A DNA stretch of 64,000 nucleotides from Pelagibacteraceae bacterium (GTDB taxonomy: Bacteria; Pseudomonadota; Alphaproteobacteria; Pelagibacterales; Pelagibacteraceae): positions 1 to 64,000 of the forward strand of contig VTPO01000004.1 of the NCBI GenBank assembly GCA_008638205.1, written 5' to 3'. Positions 7,807-17,327 of this stretch are shown piece by piece (the stretch's first letter is position 1; each line of letters begins with the position of its first letter). The notes beneath the pieces are model-generated. The model was given only the letters and a program-made list of their open reading frames with translations, had not been told where the DNA came from and did no database searches. The translations under genes were made by a program, and so were the position numbers.

Positions 7807-9042
7807 TTAATTTTTATTATCCAGTTTTAATTTCGATAGCATAAACAAGCTTAATAAAAACAAGATAGATATCGAGGCAAATCCTGCCTGCTGAGATACA
7901 AAATAAGTAATAGAACCTGCCATCAACGGACCAACAAATGCAGTTGCTTTACTGGACAATGCATAAAGACCAAAGGATTTACCTTGCGTATTTTGTGGGC
8001 TAATTCTAGACATTAATGTTCGACTAGCACTTTGCAAAGGTCCAATAACGCCAGCAACTAGTAGTAATGAAAAGAAAAAAAATTCCTTTGATGGTGAAAA
8101 AACAACAGCAAAAACAGCTAACACCAGTGCAGCAATTGACCACATAATAATCATCTTGCTATTAAATTTATCATTTAAGTATCCTCCAAGATAGGTAAAA
8201 ACTCCAGCGACTAGATTACCTACGATAAGAACAGAGATTAATTCCTTAAAGTTAAAACCATGAACTCCAACTGCATAAACACCGCCGCCCGTCTGCATCG
8301 CAATTACAGCATCTGCATAAAACATTCTCGCAATCAAAAATTTTCCCGTAGTAGTTAATTTATTATTCCAAATAATTTTTTTAATATCTTTTATAGAAGT
8401 GTATTTTTTTTTCTTACTTTTTTTACCTTTCCAAAAAAATGTCATCATTGGTATTGCAAAGATAAAAAACCAAAAACTTACTAAAATTGCTATAAATCTA
8501 ATATGTTCAAAATTTTCTTTTTGTAAGTTCAGTATTGGCTGATCAGTCTTGATTACAAAGAGTAAAATAAATAATAAGAAGGGAACTATTCCAATGTAGC
8601 CTAAGGCATATCCTAATCCTGAAGTTCTACCGATTTCATCTTTTTTATTAGAGCTATCTCTTAATAAAGAATTATAAGAAGCATTAGAAATTTCAAAAAA
8701 ATAGCTACTTAAAAAGAAAATTATTAAAGTATATACAATAAATGAATCTCTAGCTTCAGAAAACCAGAATAAAGCATTTATCAATACTGTCAGAACAGTG
8801 GAGACGATTAATACTTTAATTCTTCCATTTGCCACATGGTCTGCATAGGAACCAATAAAAGGGGCTGTAAGAGCAACTAAAATTCCGACTGCTCCAGAGG
8901 TCCACTGCCAATATGCTGATCCTAATTGAATATCACCAACTATCTCTTTTGCAAAATAAGGACCAAAAATAAAACTTAAAGTGACTATTAAGTAAGCTGA
9001 GTTACCTACATCAAACAATCCATAACTGTATTTCTTATTCAC
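7807..9042 (-). CDS. MFS transporter, UMF1/Atg22-like family
   Basis: An integral membrane protein of 411 residues with about twelve hydrophobic helices. The N-terminal YGLFDVGNSAYLIVTLSFIFGPYF resembles the UMF1 (Atg22-like) group of the major facilitator superfamily, and a short loop GSYADHVANGR matches the MFS A-motif region. Substrates of bacterial UMF1 proteins are mostly undefined. The start is GTG, overlapping the stop of the upstream regulator by 4 nt (GTGA), so the two are translationally coupled and the regulator may respond to the carrier's substrate. It ends ~77 nt before the strong terminator. Confidence 0.8.
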   Translation of the reverse strand: MNKKYSYGLFDVGNSAYLIVTLSFIFGPYFAKEIVGDIQLGSAYWQWTSGAVGILVALTAPFIGSYADHVANGRIKVLIVSTVLTVLINALFWFSEARDSFIVYTLIIFFLSSYFFEISNASYNSLLRDSSNKKDEIGRTSGLGYALGYIGIVPFLLFILLFVIKTDQPILNLQKENFEHIRFIAILVSFWFFIFAIPMMTFFWKGKKSKKKKYTSIKDIKKIIWNNKLTTTGKFLIARMFYADAVIAMQTGGGVYAVGVHGFNFKELISVLIVGNLVAGVFTYLGGYLNDKFNSKMIIMWSIAALVLAVFAVVFSPSKEFFFFSLLLVAGVIGPLQSASRTLMSRISPQNTQGKSFGLYALSSKATAFVGPLMAGSITYFVSQQAGFASISILFLLSLFMLSKLKLDNKN

Positions 9043-9617
9043 AGCTTAGTTTTTGTACCAAACACTTCGAAAGGTAGAGTCAAGCCTTTGATCAAATTTT
9101 GTTTAGTAAATATTCTCATTAAAATTTTAACCTCTTTCAATGTTTGCAATCCGAACACCTTATGCTTTTTTACAAGATTTTGGTGCACAGTAATTCCTTG
9201 CTCAGTTGACCTTATAAGTAAATTCTTTTTAATTAATTGTTGAATTTTTCTTCTACATGTCTCTTCTGGTAACCCCAAAACATGCGCGATACTAGTAGAT
9301 CCTAATCCTCGACCCTTTACTGATAAAGGTTCTTTTTGCATTAATGATGAATACATATCTTCCAAAAAACTATCAATATCTTCCACTGATTTTTTAGATT
9401 TTTTTTTTTTTGTTACGTAATTAATATGACTTAAAACTACTAAGATAATCATAAACGAATCGAAATCTATTTTATAAAAACTTCTTGCGCGCGAGTAAAA
9501 GCTTATAATAGTAGCAACCCATCCATAAGAAGCCTCTGCAATTTGATTTTGTGATAAGTGATTTTTAGTTTGATCGTCCTTTAGACCATCTTTAACTTGC
9601 TTATAAATATCAGTCAT
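9039..9617 (-). CDS. Winged-helix transcriptional regulator-like protein
   Basis: A 192-residue soluble protein. Residues ~95-145 contain a helix-turn-helix/wing pattern (STSIAHVLGLPEETCRRKIQ, then an LIKKNLLIRS strand) as in Crp/MarR/ArsR-type DNA-binding domains. The N-terminal ~90 residues are helical with no recognised effector domain. It overlaps the MFS transporter gene by 4 nt, forming a two-gene unit. An 11-bp palindrome lies ~50-75 nt upstream of its start and could be its operator. The family is not certain. Confidence 0.6.
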   Translation of the reverse strand: MTDIYKQVKDGLKDDQTKNHLSQNQIAEASYGWVATIISFYSRARSFYKIDFDSFMIILVVLSHINYVTKKKKSKKSVEDIDSFLEDMYSSLMQKEPLSVKGRGLGSTSIAHVLGLPEETCRRKIQQLIKKNLLIRSTEQGITVHQNLVKKHKVFGLQTLKEVKILMRIFTKQNLIKGLTLPFEVFGTKTKL

Positions 9618-9666
9618 TAAAAATAATACCCCCGAAATTATTTTTATATTTTTTAAATTAAAATAT

Positions 9667-9693
9667 TTAATTATTCAATTTATGAATAATTAA
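9667..9693. promoter_or_regulatory. 11-bp perfect palindrome upstream of the winged-helix gene
   Basis: Bases 9667-9677 are the exact reverse complement of 9683-9693, with a 5-nt centre. It lies between the stop of the outer-membrane gene and the start of the regulator, both on the minus strand. It may be an operator for the adjacent regulator or a weak AT-rich terminator for the upstream gene. A GGGGG tract just before the regulator start could act as its ribosome binding site. Confidence 0.4.
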
Positions 9694-9762
9694 GAATTGC
9701 TGCTTAGTCTACATTAATCTTGAAATATTCCTTAAATTGATGATTTAAATTAAGAATTTTTT

Positions 9763-10494
9763 TTAAAACTTATATCCTATGTCCATAACTAAATAGTTTC
9801 TATTTTGCGCAACATTATTTTTGAATAAGCCTTTACCTTTATTGTCTACATGCTTAATTGATAAGTCTATTTTCTTAGTAATATCTATTGTTGCCTTAAC
9901 TACGGTAGATCTTCTAAGATTTTTTCCATCTGTTTGCCCCAACTTAAAATGAACAGGCATGCTATTAATAAAAAATACATTTTTTTTCACTAACCTCATG
10001 TCTGTTACAACATCTCCATAAACTGTACCTGCTAGTTTAGCGCCATTGGTATTTTCTTCTCGATAGTCATAAGAAAAAGTTAAATCTTTTGCTATCTCTA
10101 CCTGGCCTACAATACCGAAATGAGAATTGTCATTTTGCTTAGGTCCATTTTTATCATGGTGTACAATTTTTCCATATGGAATTAGTGTAAAATTTTTTTC
10201 TTTTATTATAAGTCCTAATCTTTGATTAAATTCATAATTTTGGGTTGTTCCATCGTTGTTGGTATCATCATAGGGAACAATGTAATTAAGGCTGCGTATA
10301 GCAAAATTTTTATTTAATAGATAAGTAAAATGTAAATCAAAAGTCACCCCTGGTCTTGTATTGTCGTAGTTTTTTCCTAAATCATCAACTAAAGTTGAGT
10401 AATATCTAATTTTTCCTTCAGGGTAAAATCTTTTTATTTCAGCAAAAGACATGGAGGAATATAAAAAAAGAAAAAAAAATATTAACTGTTTCAT
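9763..10494 (-). CDS. Putative outer-membrane beta-barrel protein
   Basis: A 243-residue protein with a clear signal peptide (MKQLIFFFLFLYSSMSFA, cleavage probably after SFA). Alternating hydrophobic/polar strands continue to the end, and the chain finishes with an aromatic residue (DIGYKF), the usual outer-membrane insertion signal. The size fits a 10-12-strand barrel. No enzymatic motif is seen and the family is not recognised. It lies 5 nt downstream of dxs on the same strand, so it may be cotranscribed with the isoprenoid genes. Confidence 0.6.
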   Translation of the reverse strand: MKQLIFFFLFLYSSMSFAEIKRFYPEGKIRYYSTLVDDLGKNYDNTRPGVTFDLHFTYLLNKNFAIRSLNYIVPYDDTNNDGTTQNYEFNQRLGLIIKEKNFTLIPYGKIVHHDKNGPKQNDNSHFGIVGQVEIAKDLTFSYDYREENTNGAKLAGTVYGDVVTDMRLVKKNVFFINSMPVHFKLGQTDGKNLRRSTVVKATIDITKKIDLSIKHVDNKGKGLFKNNVAQNRNYLVMDIGYKF

Positions 10495-10499
10495 TATAT

Positions 10500-12410
10500 T
10501 TATTTGATTACTTTAATTGTCTCTTTATTAAAAAAAATGTCTAGTATTTTTTCTGTAATTTGCTTAGCGTTTAAACCTGCCACATCGTACATTTTTTCTG
10601 GTGTGTCTTGATCGATAAAAACATCTGGCAACATCAACGACCTAAACTTTAATCCTTTATCAAAAATTCCTTTTTCTGCTAATAGATTTGCTACATGCGA
10701 CCCAAATCCACCGATCGATCCTTCTTCTATAGTAATCATCATTTCGTGCTCTCTGGCGCATCGAATGATCAACTCTTCATCAAGGGGTTTTGCAAATCTA
10801 GCATCTACGATAGTAGTGCTAATTCCTTTATTTTTTAATTCTTTCGCTGCAATTTTACATTCTTCCAATCTAGTTCCCAAACTCAAAATACAAACGTTAG
10901 TTCCCTCTTGAACAACTCTTCCTTTTCCAATTTTTAATTTTTCATCTATAGATGGAAGATCTATTCCTATTCCATTTCCTCTTGGGTATCTAAAAGCGCA
11001 AGGTCTGTCGTTAATATCAATAGAAGTATTAATCATTCGAACCAGTTCCGCCTCATCACTAGCAGCCATGACAACAAAGTTAGGAAGAGTTGCAAGATAC
11101 GTAATATCAAAAGATCCTGCATGTGTGGGTCCATCCGCTCCGACTAAACCTGCTCTATCAATAGCAAATCGTACCGGTAAACTTTGAATAGCCACATCGT
11201 GTACTACCTGGTCGTAGGCACGTTGTAAAAAAGTAGAATAAATAGCAGCATAAGGCTTGTATCCTTCTGTTGCTAATCCTGCAGCAAAAGTTACTGCATG
11301 CTGTTCTGCAATTCCCACATCAAAAGTTCTTTTAGGAAATTGTTTTTGAAAAATATTAATCCCAGTTCCAGAAGGCATAGCCCCTGTCACAGCTACAATT
11401 TTATTATCTTGCTGTGCATGGGCAGCTAAGGTTTCTCCAAATACATTGGTGTAAGAAGGTTTGTTCGAAGAGCTTTTGGACTGCTCTCCGGTTGCTACAT
11501 TAAATTTTGTAACTCCATGGTACTTGTCTTTAGAATCTTCTGCAGGCTGATATCCTTTTCCTTTTTGAGTGATAGCATGAATTAAAAAGGGGCCTTCATG
11601 TGTAGAATTTTTAACATTCTCGAGTACCGGTAATAACTGATCAAAACTGTGTCCATCAACTGATCCTACATAAAAGAAACCCATCTCTTCAAATAAAGTT
11701 CCCCCTACTGCCATTCCTCTTAGATACTCTTCAGCTTGTCCTATCCTTTGTTTCAATCTTCCAGGAAACTTATCTGATATTTTTTTAAAGAAATTTCTAA
11801 AACCTATATATTTTTTCCCCGATAATAATTTTGCAAGATAAGAACTCATAGCTCCAACTGGTGGCGCAATCGACATGTCATTATCATTTAAAATAACTAT
11901 TAATCTAGAATCCATAGCTCCAGCATTATTCATTGCTTCATAAGCCATCCCAGCACTCATAGCCCCATCTCCTATGACGCTAATGATACTATTATTTTTA
12001 CCTTCCAAATCTCTAGCAACTGCCATTCCCAATCCTGCAGAAATAGAAGTGGAACTATGTGCAGTACCGAAAGGATCATATTGACTCTCAGCTCTTTTTG
12101 TAAAGCCAGATAATCCACCCCCTTGTCTTAAAGTTCTAATTTTATTTCTTCTTCCAGTTAAAATTTTGTGTGGGTATGCTTGATGTCCTACATCCCAAAT
12201 CAATCTGTCATCAGGTGTGTTAAATAAATAATGGATTGCTATGGTTAATTCGACCACTCCTAAACCTGCCCCTAAGTGTCCTCCAGTAAAAGAAACAGCG
12301 TCCACCAGCTCCTCTCTCAATTCTGAAGCTAATTGAGTAAGTTGTTTTTTTTCTAACTTTCTTAAATCTGCCGGGTAATGAATGGTATCTAATAGAGGTG
12401 TATTTGGCAT
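10500..12410 (-). CDS. dxs: 1-deoxy-D-xylulose-5-phosphate synthase
   Basis: A thiamine-diphosphate enzyme that condenses pyruvate and glyceraldehyde-3-phosphate, the entry step of the MEP isoprenoid pathway. It is full length at 636 residues. [13 protein letters not shown] (~42-54), [10 protein letters not shown] (73-82), the TPP/Mg motif [13 protein letters not shown] (147-162) and the transketolase-like [15 protein letters not shown] block are present. Its ATG overlaps the ispA stop by 1 nt, so geranyl/farnesyl diphosphate synthesis and DXP synthesis are coupled. Confidence 0.97.
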   Translation of the reverse strand: MPNTPLLDTIHYPADLRKLEKKQLTQLASELREELVDAVSFTGGHLGAGLGVVELTIAIHYLFNTPDDRLIWDVGHQAYPHKILTGRRNKIRTLRQGGGLSGFTKRAESQYDPFGTAHSSTSISAGLGMAVARDLEGKNNSIISVIGDGAMSAGMAYEAMNNAGAMDSRLIVILNDNDMSIAPPVGAMSSYLAKLLSGKKYIGFRNFFKKISDKFPGRLKQRIGQAEEYLRGMAVGGTLFEEMGFFYVGSVDGHSFDQLLPVLENVKNSTHEGPFLIHAITQKGKGYQPAEDSKDKYHGVTKFNVATGEQSKSSSNKPSYTNVFGETLAAHAQQDNKIVAVTGAMPSGTGINIFQKQFPKRTFDVGIAEQHAVTFAAGLATEGYKPYAAIYSTFLQRAYDQVVHDVAIQSLPVRFAIDRAGLVGADGPTHAGSFDITYLATLPNFVVMAASDEAELVRMINTSIDINDRPCAFRYPRGNGIGIDLPSIDEKLKIGKGRVVQEGTNVCILSLGTRLEECKIAAKELKNKGISTTIVDARFAKPLDEELIIRCAREHEMMITIEEGSIGGFGSHVANLLAEKGIFDKGLKFRSLMLPDVFIDQDTPEKMYDVAGLNAKQITEKILDIFFNKETIKVIK

Positions 12411-13291
12411 TAATGATCTCTTTTTAAAATAAACTCTGCTGATGATAACAGTCTATTTGCTTTGGTTCCATATTTTTCTAGAGAGTGCTTTATCTTATCG
12501 TGTAATTCATTTGCTAGAGCATTTGTTTTATCCAGTCCAAGAGTAGCTATTAAAGTAGCCTTGCCTTTTTTATCATCTTGTTTAGAAGGCTTACCTAATT
12601 TGTTCTGATCTCCATAGACATCCAATAGATCGTCTGCAATTTGAAATAACAATCCAATATCTAATCCAATTTTTTTTAATTCTTCTCTATCATTATTTTT
12701 TTTTGCTACGATAGCCGCTGCCTCTGTGCAAAACCCCATTAGCTCGCCAGTTTTTTTATTTTGCATATGGATAATAGTTTTTTCATCCTGTGCTTTTCCT
12801 TCAAAAGACAAATCCAAAAACTGGCCTCCAGCAATACCTAAGTGTCCTGAACAAGATGCTAAGGCAAATACCAAATCACTTTTTACTTCCTTGTCTAAAT
12901 TTAAATGATTACTAGTTAAGATTTCAAAAGCGATAGTAAGCAAAGAGTTTCCAGCTAAGATAGCTGTAGATTCTCCAAATTTTTTATGTGTACTTTCTTT
13001 ACCTCTTCTAAAATCATCATTATCCATAGATGGCAAATCATCATGAATTAAAGAGTAGCTATGAACACACTCAATTGCTGCAGCAACCGCAATTGCAGTC
13101 TCTTCCTTTATGTCAAACAAGTCAAAAGCAGCAACGGTTAGATAAGATCTAATTTTTTTTCCACCAGCAAACAGGCCATACCCCATAGCTTCGAATAATT
13201 CGTTATTTTGCTTTTGTTGGGAAAAGTAAGATTTTAAATATTGATCAGTTTTGTCTGCAACTAATTTAATATCGGTATCAAAAGTAGACAT
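12410..13291 (-). CDS. ispA: Polyprenyl (farnesyl/geranyl) diphosphate synthase
   Basis: A 293-residue class I trans-prenyltransferase that elongates DMAPP with IPP. Residues 84-92 are DDLPSMDND, the first aspartate-rich motif with the two-residue insertion of bacterial IspA-type enzymes. The second motif is in [15 protein letters not shown], and [11 protein letters not shown] near residues 41-51 binds IPP. Product chain length is not certain from sequence. It lies between xseB and dxs on the minus strand, as in many proteobacteria. Confidence 0.92.
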   Translation of the reverse strand: MSTFDTDIKLVADKTDQYLKSYFSQQKQNNELFEAMGYGLFAGGKKIRSYLTVAAFDLFDIKEETAIAVAAAIECVHSYSLIHDDLPSMDNDDFRRGKESTHKKFGESTAILAGNSLLTIAFEILTSNHLNLDKEVKSDLVFALASCSGHLGIAGGQFLDLSFEGKAQDEKTIIHMQNKKTGELMGFCTEAAAIVAKKNNDREELKKIGLDIGLLFQIADDLLDVYGDQNKLGKPSKQDDKKGKATLIATLGLDKTNALANELHDKIKHSLEKYGTKANRLLSSAEFILKRDH

Positions 13292-13296
13292 AACGA

Positions 13297-13557
13297 CTAC
13301 TCTCTTACAAAATCTTTTTTGCTTATTTTGCCATTCTTGTCGATGGAAATTTGCTCAACTTTCATCGCAGCTTCTTTAAGTTTGGCTTCACATTGTTTTT
13401 TTAACTGAATACCCCTTGTGTACTCATCAATCGATTCTTCTAATTTGGCACTTCCATCCTCTAATTTTGATACAATTTGCTCTAATTGCTCTAGTGCTTG
13501 TTCAAAGGATAGCTTTTCTATATCAGCTGGAATATTGTTTTTTTTCATTAAAAGCAT
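13297..13557 (-). CDS. xseB: Exodeoxyribonuclease VII small subunit
   Basis: An 86-residue helical protein. Its SFEQALEQLEQIVSKLEDGS and L.ESI..Y..G..L...CE..L..A motifs are those of XseB, which assembles around the XseA catalytic subunit to degrade single-stranded DNA. It is the first gene of xseB-ispA-dxs, 5 nt upstream of ispA. Translation may start at the first ATG or three codons later (position 13548). No xseA lies in the window. Confidence 0.9.
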   Translation of the reverse strand: MLLMKKNNIPADIEKLSFEQALEQLEQIVSKLEDGSAKLEESIDEYTRGIQLKKQCEAKLKEAAMKVEQISIDKNGKISKKDFVRE

Positions 13558-13572
13558 AATAAATATTTAACA

Positions 13573-14520
13573 ATGAAATTCTATTCAAATATCTACCAGC
13601 CGAATAAAAAAAATTTAACCAAAGCCTCAAAGCTTATAAAATCAGGCAAAGTTATAGCAATACCCTCAGAAACGGTTTATGGACTTGCTGGAAATGCTTA
13701 CCGAAACGACTCTATAAAAAAAATATACTCTTTAAAGAAAAGGCCAAAAAACAATCCTTTGATTGTTCATTTTTCAAATATCAAAACAATGAAGCAAGAA
13801 GTGGTAATAAATGAACAATTAATCAAGCTAGCTAAGAAGTTTTCTCCTGGTCCGTTAACTTACATTCTTCCTCTAAAAAAAGAATCTAAAATTTCAAAAT
13901 TAGTATTAAATAAGAAGAATCAAATTGCCTGCAGAATTCCTAATAACAAAACTTTTTTGGCTGTGCTTAAACAGTCTGGGGTTCCCATCGCAGCTCCTAG
14001 TGCAAACCTAAGTAACAAGCTTAGTACTACAAGATCTGTTGATGTAGAAAAAGAGTTTGGAAAAAAATTGTCTTACATATTAGACTCTAAGAAAACTTCA
14101 ATTGGATTAGAATCTACAGTTTTGCTGTTGGGTGCTTCGCTAAAAATTTTAAGACCTGGCGCTATCACTAAAGAGATGATTTTTAAAGTATTGCGAGAGA
14201 AAGTCCATGAAGTAAAAAAACAAGGAGACATAATATCTCCTGGTCAATTTAAAAAACATTACTCCCCAGGAATTCCCGTTTATTTAAATCAAAAAAAACC
14301 TAAACCGAATGGAGCATTATTAGTACTTGGGAAACACAAAATTAAAAAAAATATTTTTTTTCTTAGTAAACGATCTTCTTTAAAAGAGGCAGCTAGTAAT
14401 TTGTATGTTCTTTTACGAAAAATTAAAGAACTAGGATATAAGAGTATATCAATCACTAACATTCCCAACACAGGAATTGGCAAAGCTATTAATGATCGTA
14501 TACGCAGAGCATCCTCATGA
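13573..14520 (+). CDS. tsaC: L-threonylcarbamoyladenylate synthase, long Sua5/TsaC2 type
   Basis: Makes threonylcarbamoyl-AMP from Thr, bicarbonate and ATP for t6A at position 37 of ANN-decoding tRNAs. The YrdC domain (~10-200) has SGKVIAIPSETVYGL, the KKRPKNNPLIVH substrate loop and the AAPSANLS motif. Residues ~220-315 form the extra Sua5 domain, joined by the SPGQFKKHYSPG linker conserved in long forms. It is divergent from xseB with only 15 nt between starts, and overlaps the following ABC ATPase gene by 4 nt. Confidence 0.92.
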   Translation: MKFYSNIYQPNKKNLTKASKLIKSGKVIAIPSETVYGLAGNAYRNDSIKKIYSLKKRPKNNPLIVHFSNIKTMKQEVVINEQLIKLAKKFSPGPLTYILPLKKESKISKLVLNKKNQIACRIPNNKTFLAVLKQSGVPIAAPSANLSNKLSTTRSVDVEKEFGKKLSYILDSKKTSIGLESTVLLLGASLKILRPGAITKEMIFKVLREKVHEVKKQGDIISPGQFKKHYSPGIPVYLNQKKPKPNGALLVLGKHKIKKNIFFLSKRSSLKEAASNLYVLLRKIKELGYKSISITNIPNTGIGKAINDRIRRASS

Positions 14521-15242
14521 ACAAACTAAACATAAATAATTTACAAAAAAAATTTGGGTCGTTTGAGGCTGTAAAAAAAATTTCTTTTTCTATCGCCGAA
14601 AACCAAACTGTTGCTTTGCTGGGCCCGAATGGTTGTGGCAAGACAACTACTATTGCAATGATCTTGGGCTTAATTACTCCAACCTCTGGTTCTATTTCAA
14701 TTAATAATCAAATGCTCAAGCAAGATCATCACTATCTATCCAAGATGAATTTTGCATCTCCTTATGTAGAGCTTCCTAAAAAATTAACAGTCCTGGAGAA
14801 CCTAAATGTATATGCCATGATGTATGAAGTACCTGATACTAAAAATAGAATAGAACAATTGGTGGAGGAGCTAAATCTTGCTCCTATACTGAATAAAAAG
14901 ACAGGAGAACTTTCTTCTGGGCAAAGAAACAGGGTTTCATTGGCCAAGTCCATTATTAACAATCCTGAAATCCTTCTATTAGATGAGCCTACAGCCAGTT
15001 TGGATCCAGACACTGGTGATTTTATAAGAACTTTTTTAGAAAATTATAAAAAGAAAAACTCCATGGCTACCTTGTTAGCTTCTCATAACATGGATGAAGT
15101 TTCCAGACTGAGCGATTATGTTCTGATGATGAAAGAAGGCTCTATTATAGATGAAGGTACTGCACTTAATTTAATTTCCAAACATGGTAAGGAAAATCTA
15201 GAACAGGTATTTTTAAAATTGGTGAGGCAGAATGAAAATTAG
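14517..15242 (+). CDS. ABC transporter ATP-binding protein
   Basis: A 241-residue nucleotide-binding subunit with Walker A GPNGCGKTT (36-44), ABC signature LSSGQ (132-136; Thr or Gly often precedes the S) and Walker B plus D-loop ILLLDEPTASLD (152-163), followed by the switch His in LASHNMDEV. It overlaps the permease gene by 11 nt, forming an ABC-2-type exporter pair. Substrate is unknown; ABC-2 systems move drugs, polysaccharides or lipids outward. Confidence 0.9.
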   Translation: MNKLNINNLQKKFGSFEAVKKISFSIAENQTVALLGPNGCGKTTTIAMILGLITPTSGSISINNQMLKQDHHYLSKMNFASPYVELPKKLTVLENLNVYAMMYEVPDTKNRIEQLVEELNLAPILNKKTGELSSGQRNRVSLAKSIINNPEILLLDEPTASLDPDTGDFIRTFLENYKKKNSMATLLASHNMDEVSRLSDYVLMMKEGSIIDEGTALNLISKHGKENLEQVFLKLVRQNEN

Positions 15243-16023
15243 AAGAATCTTGTCATTGATGCTCAGGCATTTATATTTAATAAAAGCTTCTTTTCCGAGA
15301 ATTATTGATCTTATTTACTGGCCAACTGTTCAAATTATTTTATGGGGCTTTGTTTCCAAATTCTTTACGATGCATAGCACTTATTTTAACAATACAGCTG
15401 GTATTATTCTAACTGCAGCTATTTTGTATGATTTTTTATTTAGATCTAGCATTAGCTATAATATGTTATTTTTAGAAGAAATTTGGAGCAGGAATTTAAT
15501 TAATCTTTTTGTTTCTCCATTAAAAATTAGTGAAATTATAGTCGCATTGACTTGCACCGCTCTTATTCGAACCTTAATAGGACTGGTTCCGGCAGTGCTC
15601 ATTGCTATTCCTCTTTTTGGTATTTCCCTTATAGATTTAGGCTTACCTCTAATGTTGCTACTACTTAGTCTTTATCTGTTTGGAATTACTTTAGGCCTGT
15701 TAGTTACGGCAGGATTAGTAAGATTTGGACCATCTTTTGAAAATATTGCTTGGGCAAGTTTATTTTTTATAGCTCCACTAGGCTGCATTTATTATCCTGT
15801 AGAAATATTACCTAACTGGCTACAAGTCGTTGCATTAGCCTTGCCATTGGCTCACATTTTTGAAGAAACAAGATCTATACTAATTACCAATACAGTTAAC
15901 TATGTGAATATTTACAATGCTCTTATGCTGAACTTAGTTTACCTAAGTATCGCCCTGTTGACTTTTTATCGATCTTTCAAAACTGCTAAAATTAAAGGTA
16001 GTTTAATAAATGTCGGAGAATAA
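15232..16023 (+). CDS. ABC-2 type transporter permease
   Basis: A membrane protein of 263 residues with about six hydrophobic helices, typical of ABC-2 permeases. The region around LGCIYYPVEILPNWLQVVALALPLAHIFEE matches the family signature before the last helices. It pairs with the overlapping upstream ATPase gene. It ends 5 nt before the convergent ATP-grasp gene. Confidence 0.87.
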   Translation: MKIRRILSLMLRHLYLIKASFPRIIDLIYWPTVQIILWGFVSKFFTMHSTYFNNTAGIILTAAILYDFLFRSSISYNMLFLEEIWSRNLINLFVSPLKISEIIVALTCTALIRTLIGLVPAVLIAIPLFGISLIDLGLPLMLLLLSLYLFGITLGLLVTAGLVRFGPSFENIAWASLFFIAPLGCIYYPVEILPNWLQVVALALPLAHIFEETRSILITNTVNYVNIYNALMLNLVYLSIALLTFYRSFKTAKIKGSLINVGE

Positions 16024-16028
16024 ATTTT

Positions 16029-17141
16029 TTAGTTTAGAGAGACTGATTCCACAATTTCCAAAATAGATGCTTTGGAGATAATGGGAGCTTTACTTGAGGC
16101 TATTCCATTTTTAGCAATTAATAAAATCATTTCCTCGTAACTCATATTAAGATTTAAAAAACATGATCTGAAAAAATATCCCTTGCTTAAGCCCGGCATA
16201 AGATTTGCTTCGATGAAATGAGGTTCGTTTAAATGATTCATTTTAATATCAATACGTCCTAAAGATTTTCCACCCAATGCAATAAAAGACTTTTTAGCTA
16301 AATTGCACAATTGATTAAATATCTCTTTGTCGGTTACGGCAATGACTACTTCTTCATCATTTTTTTTAATATCAAAGTCAAGAATACAATGGCCATTAAT
16401 ATTTTTATCAACCATAATCTCAACAGGCATTGCATTTAAAGTTCCACTAATACTATCTTGCAAAATTCCAACACTATATTCTTTTCCAGAGAGAAAAGTC
16501 TCTACTAGAGAAGTGGATTTTTGTTTTATTTTAATATCTAGCACCTTTGCTTCGAAACTTTCAAAATCATGCACAACAGATTTAAAATCTACACCTCTAC
16601 TATCTCCACCGGTTACAGGCTTAATAAACAAAGGAAATTTAACTGGTAAAGATTCTTTATTTGGATGCTCTCCAGGCTCTGCGGTAAAAAAGTCAGCAGT
16701 TTTAATGTCGGCTTTTTGCATGATCTCTTTTGCTCTACTCTTGTCATGCTCGTACTCTAACGCCTCTCTTCCTGATGCAATGTAAGATATTCCATGCGTT
16801 TCAAGATAATCATTTAACCAAATAACCCTGTCGTTAAATGTAAAATATTTAACACCTGAGAAAACCAAATCTGGCTTTCTTAAAGCTAATTGCTTTAAGT
16901 CATTTTCAGATTTTATTTCCGTAATAATTACACAGTTGTATGCTGATGATAATATATTAAAAATGGAATGCTCATCCCAAACAATCGCAACATTTTTTTG
17001 ATTTTTATTTGGATTCAGGCCCTTCGGAACAATAAGCACTTCAATTTTCTTATCACTTTTTAATATAGCTGGATGCTTTACTTTAAAAGGGATGATCTTT
17101 TTTTCGATCGTTTTAATACTATCAGTTCTCATATCTTTCAT
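16029..17141 (-). CDS. D-alanine-D-alanine ligase-like ATP-grasp protein
   Basis: A 370-residue protein with an ATP-grasp fold. Residues ~130-345 contain ATP-binding elements (FPLFIKPVTGGDSRGVD, LVETFLSGKEYSVGIL) and the Mg-binding end GRIDIKMN..N.PHFIEANLMPGL, close to the D-Ala-D-Ala ligase pattern GR.D......P...E.N..PG. The first ~40 residues are an extension unlike Ddl, and the region between differs from Ddl enough that I do not call it ddl. It likely ligates a carboxylate to an amine via acylphosphate; substrate unknown. It stands alone, facing the ABC exporter pair, with a structured 185-nt leader upstream. Confidence 0.7.
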   Translation of the reverse strand: MKDMRTDSIKTIEKKIIPFKVKHPAILKSDKKIEVLIVPKGLNPNKNQKNVAIVWDEHSIFNILSSAYNCVIITEIKSENDLKQLALRKPDLVFSGVKYFTFNDRVIWLNDYLETHGISYIASGREALEYEHDKSRAKEIMQKADIKTADFFTAEPGEHPNKESLPVKFPLFIKPVTGGDSRGVDFKSVVHDFESFEAKVLDIKIKQKSTSLVETFLSGKEYSVGILQDSISGTLNAMPVEIMVDKNINGHCILDFDIKKNDEEVVIAVTDKEIFNQLCNLAKKSFIALGGKSLGRIDIKMNHLNEPHFIEANLMPGLSKGYFFRSCFLNLNMSYEEMILLIAKNGIASSKAPIISKASILEIVESVSLN

Positions 17142-17149
17142 AAATTTTA

Positions 17150-17327
17150 ACTTTCTAACAAGCAGTAGGTTACATTCAGAGCAAAGCCTGTGAATGTTCC
17201 ATAATTTTAGATCGGTACTTTTCGAAAAATACTTACCAAGGCGTTGGGAATGACGAAATAATTAGTTATGGTAGTATCTAAAAAATAGATAGTAGCACAT
17301 AGTCTTGCTAATAAGAAGCTTATTTTT
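17150..17327 (+). ncRNA. Candidate structured RNA (small RNA or leader); strand uncertain
   Basis: No ORF is supported here, but several stems are visible. A closing pair joins 17156-17162 and 17304-17310 (one mismatch). Others are a 7-bp hairpin 17172-17178/17191-17197, an 8-bp stem 17199-17206/17264-17271 enclosing a GGTA/TACC hairpin, a 6-bp hairpin 17275-17280/17286-17291, and a plus-strand terminator-like hairpin 17310-17315/17319-17324 followed by TTT. It may be a plus-strand small RNA ending at the tRNA, or a minus-strand 5' leader of the ATP-grasp gene. No known family was recognised. Confidence 0.35.

Noticed and set aside
16327-16785. A 152-residue plus-strand frame opposite the ATP-grasp gene
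   Set aside because: Shadow frame; the minus-strand product has clear ATP-grasp motifs.
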